From Chiua virens (taxonomy: Eukaryota; Basidiomycota; Agaricomycetes; Boletales; Boletaceae): a stretch of 64,000 nucleotides of DNA. The position numbers and the translations under genes were made by a program. This document shows, in pieces, positions 58,471-64,000 of this stretch (positions within the stretch are counted from its first letter, which is position 1; each line of letters begins with the position of its first letter). The stretch covers positions 2,046,001 through 2,110,000 of the forward strand of contig JAHNUO010000006.1 of the NCBI GenBank assembly GCA_019787685.1. Reading direction: 5' to 3'. Under the pieces are notes generated by a model. It saw only the letters and a list, made by a program, of their open reading frames with translations. It had not been told where the DNA came from and made no database searches.

Positions 58471-59187
58471 TTAGCAAATGTCTGCATGCCGATCCAGAAC
58501 GGTCATTAACCCCTTGATGCCTTTGGCTGATTCGATTTGCACGGGTTTCTGTACATCTGGACAAGTCGACCGCGCCACAGTCGCAGAGTAACGGACCTGG
58601 TCGCACGTTCAATACGATCAAGCAATTCACACAGCGGAGAAAGAGTGCTCACCACCACTTTGAATTCATCTCGCTTTTGGAGCTTAGCGTGACGGATGAT
58701 GCAATCCCATCTGCGTCGGAATGAAGCTCAATGATCATTCCGATGCGATCAAGCGGGGAAACACTTACTGCTCCTCCAATAGGACATTGCCACCCATCAT
58801 CTTGGCAACGGAATAAAGCCCCTTGCGAGATAAGTCAACTAGTCTCCGTGCGTCGACACCCCCTTTGCAAGTAAATTGCTCGGTATGTGCGACACGAGGG
58901 CCAACCTTGACTGGTTCCATCTTGGCCAGGACGTCATGTGTACGCGCCGGGCCCGAACAGCTCTTGACGCTGTCGTTCTCGCTACTGTGGGCGGCAATCT
59001 CGATGACATGACAAGTGTCCTCGACCTGCTTGCGGAAAAGGCGAGAAACGATGAAGACAGAGGAGTTGATCATCTTGAGTGGGCGAGTGAGGAGCTTCGA
59101 GAGCATATAGTAGAAGCGAACTGAGGAGCCAGGAATCTTACGACTGGTGTGTTTTATACAGGCCTGCCGGATGCGGCTTCCTAACAT
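58471..59187 (-). CDS. Conserved-looking fungal protein, function unknown
   Basis: Three exons (58769-59187, 58653-58710, 58471-58596) give exactly 200 residues, which supports the model. After a basic N-terminus that could be a mitochondrial leader (MLGSRIRQACIKHTSRK), the protein reads MINSSVFIVSRLFRKQVEDT. It continues with CSGPARTHDVLAKMEPVKVG, ARRLVDLSRKGLYSVAKMMG and GNVLLEEQWDCIIRHAKLQK. I do not assign a domain. The alternative start is the later MLSKLL. Dense aromatic/charged conservation-like patterning and exact splicing argue it is real. No membrane segment or signal peptide is clear. Confidence 0.65.
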
Positions 59188-59709
59188 CCGACGTATTCTT
59201 GTCCTCGCCTCCGCAACTGTTTCCGAGGTGACTTGATCGGTTCATTTTGGTAAAGAAGACGTGCACGAGGTGACTCCAAAATTAAGGCGAAGCTCTTGAG
59301 GTAATATCACTATCGATTACACCTCCCATCATTGAAATGCGTGATCGTCCCCTGTTCAATATGCGTGTCGCAGTCAGATCGTTCCTAACGGAGTAGATGG
59401 CGTGACCAGATGTATATATACATGCTTGGGATGAAGAAGGGCGCCACGAGGATGAAATACAAATACAGGAGAGGTGTTGCGAAAATACACACGGTCAATA
59501 ACTTACGAAACCAAACACTATGCTTGGAGGACGGCTATGAACGGGGGTCTCCGCGAGGCAAGAGGCTTTCCTGATACGTATCCTGCGCGCGCGGTGTAGT
59601 CTACTTCTAACCGATGGTGCTTCCCCCGTCGTAAGCGCGTCAACGTCCAGCTACCATTCCAAATGTCGTCAGTCCATTGTAAAGGCCCGGAGGATTTGAA
59701 AAGGTGCAT
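59188..59709. other. Intergenic, about 520 bases
   Basis: Upstream of the 200-residue orphan gene. Short open frames exist on both strands without supporting features. No gene is called. Confidence 0.4.
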
Positions 59710-60349
59710 TCACCCCTCTTTAAGCAATACATTGTAATGTTTCTTCGCAACCTCCTGTAACAACTGCTGTTGCGAGAATAAAAGTGCCTTCGTGCATTGA
59801 TTTCCGTCTGGAACGTGTCTCTTGAAGTCAAAGATGTACTTCCTACACGTGTCATATGCTCCAACGCGCACGATGTCGACCTCTGGGGAGAATGAGTAAT
59901 GAGAGGGTGCGCCTCGACGATCGCGAGATGCACACCCACCTGTTTCATAAAACATGAACACGGGCTGTACAGTATCGCACCCTACAACCTCCCAAGGTTG
60001 ATCATGTTGTCGGCGGAACCACTTCCACCTCATGGTACCGACGCAAGCCTTGAAGCGGGTCCGTGAGAGGAAGCGCACTGCGCTGTACTGCCGTTTCTTG
60101 CGCGCAGAGACTGCGGGGTTAGTACTACCCCTTTATTAAACCCTGTCGTGCACCGCCACTTCTTCGTTGCTGCGCGACGATGGATGACTCGATGACGAGG
60201 ACCTGCCGCACCGCACTCCCGAGCGTAGTCAACATGATGCTGGGAAAGCGTTACGAATCCTCCGAGACATAGCGATCGACCAGAGATTCCGGCGCTCTCG
60301 GAACGCTCAATGGAACTTGTTTTTCCGTCTTTTCTTGGTGGTGAGACAT
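59710..60349 (-). CDS. Putative gene, weakly DUF6593-like, model uncertain
   Basis: A terminal frame (59710-60078 and a little upstream) reads RWKWFRRQHDQPWEVVGCDT, then PVFMFYE and SFSPEVDIVRVGAYDTC. The spacing resembles the C-terminal part of DUF6593 proteins, which are abundant in agaricomycetes. Upstream, a plausible start at 60347-60349 gives MSHHQEKTEKQVPLSVPRAP, and an intron with a TACTAAC branch point ends CCGCAG near 60110. However, the phases of these pieces do not join cleanly in any combination I tried. It may be a real gene with a missing exon, a pseudogene, or two unrelated frames. Confidence 0.35.
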
Positions 60350-61663
60350 ATCAACCAGTGCTAAACCCGTTGAGGGCGATAACGTCAACCGTTGGGCAAT
60401 GCCGAGGAGAACCATAACTCACCTGCGACAATTTTTTTTTCGTGTCCTGAGTTTCAGCAGGTCCAGAATGTCCCCTAGCTCCGTGGGTGAGTCACGCAAT
60501 ATGAAATTAATAAGCAACAATTCCACGCCCCAGAGCTGCAGTGCAGACTGTGCAGTACCCTTAGCCCTGCGAGGGAGAATCTCTTCTGCGGCAAGCCACA
60601 GTCAGATATCCGTCGTAAGATCTGACCAATCCATGACAGCGGTGTCCTAATGTCGTTCATGCCCGTCAACGTCCAGGGTGATAAGCTGCTGGGTTGATGA
60701 TCAACAAATCTCAGCGATACGCAGTGTCGCTGGACATATCCGGCCCAAGATTCCGATGGTATCATCTAGTGGTCCCTGATTCTGACAAAGCAACACAGCG
60801 CAGCGAGCGCGGATGTGCGCGGATATCTAGCACAGTGGTTTGCCGATTTTTCAAAATCATTCAAAAATCAATCTCTAGGTGGGTCCTCCGAGATTACCGT
60901 AAACGGTAATTCCCACGGCGTGAATGCGCGCGTTCTCACAATTGCACTCGACGCGGCGCTGATAGCCACACGTCTCTCCGTTCCGATACGCCCTGCGCTT
61001 TATTTCATACGTGCGCGTAGCTGAACCCTATGACACGAATGCGCTGCATTTCTTCCCTGTCCTTGAGGACGGAGAGTGGCTCAGGCTGACTGATTAACCG
61101 AACTTGCGTCTCACGTCGGGAATCTGAATCGTACTTGCTTCATCATTTACGCCAAAAATGCACGAGGAAGAAGCACGGATGTAAGTATGTATGTACTGTG
61201 GCCTCCCTGATGCTTCATTGATTACGGCACCGTCGATGAACAGCAATCCGCAAGCCAAGAAACCAACGTATTAATCATCTATACTCAGGCTCGAGTTTCA
61301 GGATCGACGTTCTACTTCCCTGGTGACGACAAGTCATTTGTCTTATCAAGTGAAATCATAATGACATCATGCACTACCTTGCGCCTCGTACTGTACTCGA
61401 TCAATAGATGATAACTCATATCACTGCTTCTGCGATGCCACCAAGCTTTGGCCCACTTCGATTGCTGGGATCATCATGAGGACTTGTCGAGGAACTGTTT
61501 CGAACCCCACGACCGCATCAGCACCACAACACGAAATCATATTGAGTATTTCAAAAGGCCTATTTACTTTCATCAACTCAATTCTTAATTCTCCGCCACC
61601 ACGACACCTGCTCATTGCCTACATACATATTTCCGCATGCAAAGTTTGTTTCAAATTGATTCC
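60350..61663. other. 1.3 kb without a supported gene
   Basis: No frame here carries a family signature or a consistent exon chain. It contains a perfect 18-base palindrome (60893-60910) and GC-rich CGCG-bearing stretches around 60800-61000. It may include the promoter of the uncertain gene at 59.7-60.3 kb and the 3' UTR of the X325/BIM1-like gene. Confidence 0.45.
60893..60910. repeat. Perfect 18-base palindrome
   Basis: The arms ATTACCGT and ACGGTAAT flank a central AA, in a stretch with no gene. It could be a dimeric transcription-factor site or a chance palindrome. Confidence 0.6.
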
Positions 61664-62468
61664 TAAAGGAACAAAGCGATGCCTGCCAGGACAAGTGCGG
61701 AAACGGTAGAGATCTCCATGTTCCTTCCAGCAGCACTGCTGCTGGTCGTCGCCGATGGCAACGAAGCGCTTGCGGTCGCGGTGACATTGGTGCACGAAGA
61801 GGTCGCGTTGCCCGGAACAGTCGCATTCGTTGACAATGTCAAGTCCGCACACTAGCCGTTCCATTGACATGAGCCCTTGTGTCATGTCGGCAATCAGAAG
61901 ACAAGAGCTAACCTGGTACAACTGGCCATCACCCCCGTCGAATACGATTTGAATTGTGACATTGGCTCCGTTCTGAATGCCAGAGACGTTGGACGCTGCG
62001 ATGTTGATAGGGAAACAATACAGCCCTTCTCCATTGGTCTGGAAGTATGGGACTACGAGCTGGCTAGCGCCAGACGAAGAGTTGAAAGCAGACCATGAGG
62101 TCGGATCTTGGGCTGTGGAAATGAGGATTCCAACTGTGGGGTACAAGAGGCTATTAGCCGCCCGAGAATGCTCGCCGTTTGCACAATGACGAAAGTTTAC
62201 CTGTCCAGGTTGGGTGTTCGCTGTTGAGTTCGATTACCCCATTGCTAATCGGGAATGTAGTACGATTGCTGACCGCGTTGTTATACCCGTCTGCGATAGC
62301 CACAGATTAGATTATTTTCGGTGCTCAGTACCAGCATAACTACTAACCACAGAACGTGGGTTCCGAATCCTGAACAAAAGGACCTCTTGGTAAAGGATAC
62401 TGAAGTTGGAAGTGTCCAGTTGCAACACCGAGGGATGCAGCGACGATAGCAAGAGAAGTGAGACGCAT
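61664..62468 (-). CDS. X325/BIM1-like copper-binding secreted protein, probable GPI anchor
   Basis: LPMO-related but non-oxidative X325 family, which includes Cryptococcus Bim1, a copper-acquisition factor. Four exons (62348-62468, 62201-62290, 61915-62133, 61664-61851) give exactly 205 residues. The signal peptide [18 protein letters not shown] is followed directly by His19 ([19 protein letters not shown]), the N-terminal histidine expected to bind copper. A second candidate ligand is His in LNSEHPTWT. The core includes [17 protein letters not shown] and [15 protein letters not shown]. The C-terminus is Ser/Thr/Ala-rich and ends in a hydrophobic tail ([16 protein letters not shown]) typical of GPI addition. 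The next gene upstream is a CTR copper transporter on the same strand. Confidence 0.87.
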
Positions 62469-63030
62469 TTTACGAGATGATTCTCCTGTGAGGAACATCC
62501 ACTCGTTCAGCTCGAATTTAAGGTATTTCTGTAGTAAGGTACACCCCTGCCAGTGAAGCTATTTAATTGCCAGATTAAATTAGATGAAAAAGAATTTTCA
62601 CCTGAGGATGTCCCTGTTTGGTCCCAGCCTTTCACAATGTAGCCTAGACGGTTCTGTACAGTCTAGTTACGGTGAGCAAGACCCAAATCCGAGTGCTCCG
62701 AGTCTCCCCACTCCATCTCCCTCGTTCTCTTAGACTTCGCCTTGAAAATTACCAGAGGTTCGCCATGACGTTCCGAGCGAGTGCGTCAACTGCTTGTGCA
62801 ATGCATATTCATACGAAAACGTTGGATGAACTTGAAGTCTTAACATTCGAGTCAAAAACGAAAGGTGACAGTGTCAGTCCAGCACGTCCTAGCTGAATTG
62901 AAGTCCAATGAATGACTTCTACATTACATGACAGATGAAGAATCATTGTAAGATCCTCGAGGTATCCATCACCATACTACGTGTCAAAGAGGACAAGTCG
63001 TCGCCGCGCATTCTATTCCTGATTACGACC
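62469..63030. promoter_or_regulatory. Intergenic, promoter region of the X325/BIM1-like gene
   Basis: These 562 bases separate the CTR stop from the BIM1-like start, both on the minus strand. A copper-responsive promoter would be expected here by analogy with Cryptococcus Cuf1 targets. I do not identify a specific site. A short plus-strand frame (62672-62896) is not supported. Confidence 0.45.
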
Positions 63031-63575
63031 CTATGCGTCCAAACTGAAATCCTCTCCAACACCCAACCCTAGGATGATAGAGATGATATAAGCAGCATTG
63101 AAAGTCCTGTATACCGAATTGAATTTGGAATACATTGAAACGACTCACACTCACATGACAGACAACATGAGGATATATGCAAACATCGACTGGATGGCTT
63201 GAATAATCCCGCGAGGGATATCACGAGAAGATCTGAATGGAGGAATGAACCTGCGCGTGAGAATGACACGATCCCCAGATGTTTCAACGACGTGTTTCTT
63301 CCCAGAACTGGGATGTACGCCGCTTGATAACAGGATTGCTCTAGCCATCGACATCAGAGATGAAAAGCAAGATATCAATGACCTGCAAACTTAGCACTCC
63401 ATCGCAACTCTTGAGCACGTCGGTAGGCGGCAAGCCCACGTTCCAAAATGCAACACAGAAACAATCCCATGGAAGCGCCAGCGATCGCGCCATGCGATGA
63501 AGGACGCCAGGCTTTGAAGATGAGGTAGTCTGTGTTTCCGAAATGCAACCACGGAGTCATCATTCCCGTTGTCAT
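63031..63575 (-). CDS. CTR-family copper transporter
   Basis: High-affinity Cu(I) importer. Three exons (63383-63575, 63155-63338, 63031-63106) give exactly 150 residues, a usual size for short fungal CTRs. The N-terminus has MTTGMMTPWLHFGNTDYLIF with methionines that can bind Cu(I) but lacks a long Met-motif ectodomain. TM1 is AIAGASMGLFLCCILERGLA. TM2 carries the pore motif MxxxM (MLSVM) in FAYILMLSVMTFNAAYIIS. TM3 has the GxxxG packing motif (GLGVG) in IILGLGVGEDF. The intron acceptor at 63339 (TAGAG) is chosen because it alone keeps frame. Confidence 0.87.
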
Positions 63576-64000
63576 ACTCGCAGCTGGCTGGATGGAAAGA
63601 TAGAGTGGAACGATGTCGGTTGTTCAACGAAAGGTGCCAGCGGCTGAACAGGTGACACATTTACACGCCACGGTGACCGGGGATATCCCGATTTAGACTT
63701 ACATATCCTGATCCAGGATAAATCATTGGAAATTATAAATGATGGAGCGCTCCTAATCGATAGATCGATAAGGATTTGCCAGGTCAGTTCGATTTGTTGA
63801 GCGAATTCATATTGTAAAATAGTTCCAGTCCGATCCCATGTCAATCTCACTCAAGGCTTGAGGGGGGGGCGCGGGACGGCATCTCATCATAGTCAGGTGA
63901 TGGTCTGAGACAAGCGGTGACAACCCCTTGTGAAATGTAGACTCGGGGAACGGAAAAAACCGCTGCGGCAAGCTCCAGTGACAGGTGAAAGTCATGTGCC
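63576..64000. other. Upstream flank of the CTR gene, right edge of window
   Basis: Should contain the CTR promoter and 5' UTR. A C/G run lies at 63861-63870. No gene can be supported; any coding sequence here would extend beyond the window. Confidence 0.4.

Noticed and set aside
62672..62896. 74-codon plus-strand frame upstream of the BIM1-like gene
   Set aside because: No homology cue, signal peptide or splice support; lies in a promoter interval.
1..64000. CRISPR arrays, insertion sequences, LTR elements or viral genes
   Set aside because: No spaced direct repeats, terminal repeats, transposase, reverse transcriptase or integrase motifs were seen in any frame.

Overview
The window is nuclear DNA of a filamentous basidiomycete, most likely an agaricomycete. 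Genes are dense on both strands. Nearly every gene is split by GT-AG introns of about 45-65 bases, intergenic gaps are short, and the proteins read as Agaricomycotina versions of conserved eukaryotic families. There is no operon structure and no recognisable transposon or CRISPR array. The left edge cuts the ALG10 gene; the right edge lies just upstream of a copper transporter gene.

Layout. 1-2.7 kb: 3' end of ALG10, then a long Ser/Pro-rich coiled-coil protein. 3-10.3 kb (minus): kinetochore scaffold Spc7/KNL1 and a kinesin-6. 10.4-18.6 kb: eRF1 methyltransferase MTQ2, a tricalbin and the mitochondrial fusion carrier UGO1. 18.7 kb: an intron-containing tRNA-Met(CAT). 18.9-25.6 kb: SUMO protease ULP1, the SNARE BET1, an orphan polytopic membrane protein and SAGA subunit SGF11. 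26.3-34.1 kb: a threonine aldolase, a ZNF706-like zinc-finger protein, TIM10, UTP4, an Mpv17-family protein and a secreted repeat protein. 34.2-43 kb: peptidyl-tRNA hydrolase PTH2, DEAD-box helicase HAS1, a POM33-like protein, a CBS-PB1 protein and a second threonine aldolase. 43-58.2 kb: URB2, an RBR ubiquitin ligase, a multi-KH RNA-binding protein, V-ATPase subunit C and a tandem rhodanese. 58.4-64 kb: an orphan conserved protein, an uncertain gene, a long stretch without a supported gene, then an X325/BIM1-like copper protein next to a CTR copper transporter.

Themes. Ribosome biogenesis and translation are well represented (UTP4, HAS1, URB2, MTQ2, PTH2, tRNA-Met). So are mitochondrial biogenesis (UGO1, TIM10, Mpv17-like) and spindle/kinetochore function (SPC7 beside kinesin-6). 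The BIM1-like/CTR pair is the one apparent functional gene pair.

Three sequence-level points stand out. Four otherwise well-conserved genes (SPC7, kinesin-6, URB2 and the KH gene) contain single-base frame breaks, several in or near short homopolymers; this looks like consensus error but could be allelic decay. PTH2 appears to need a 6-base internal micro-exon to restore its conserved Gln-Cys-Gly-His motif, and the membrane protein at 22-24 kb needs a 17-base one. Three introns appear to use GC-AG boundaries. I did not find a convincing new multi-gene system. The best leads are the copper pair, the micro-exons, the two orphan conserved proteins and the unexplained 60.4-61.6 kb stretch.
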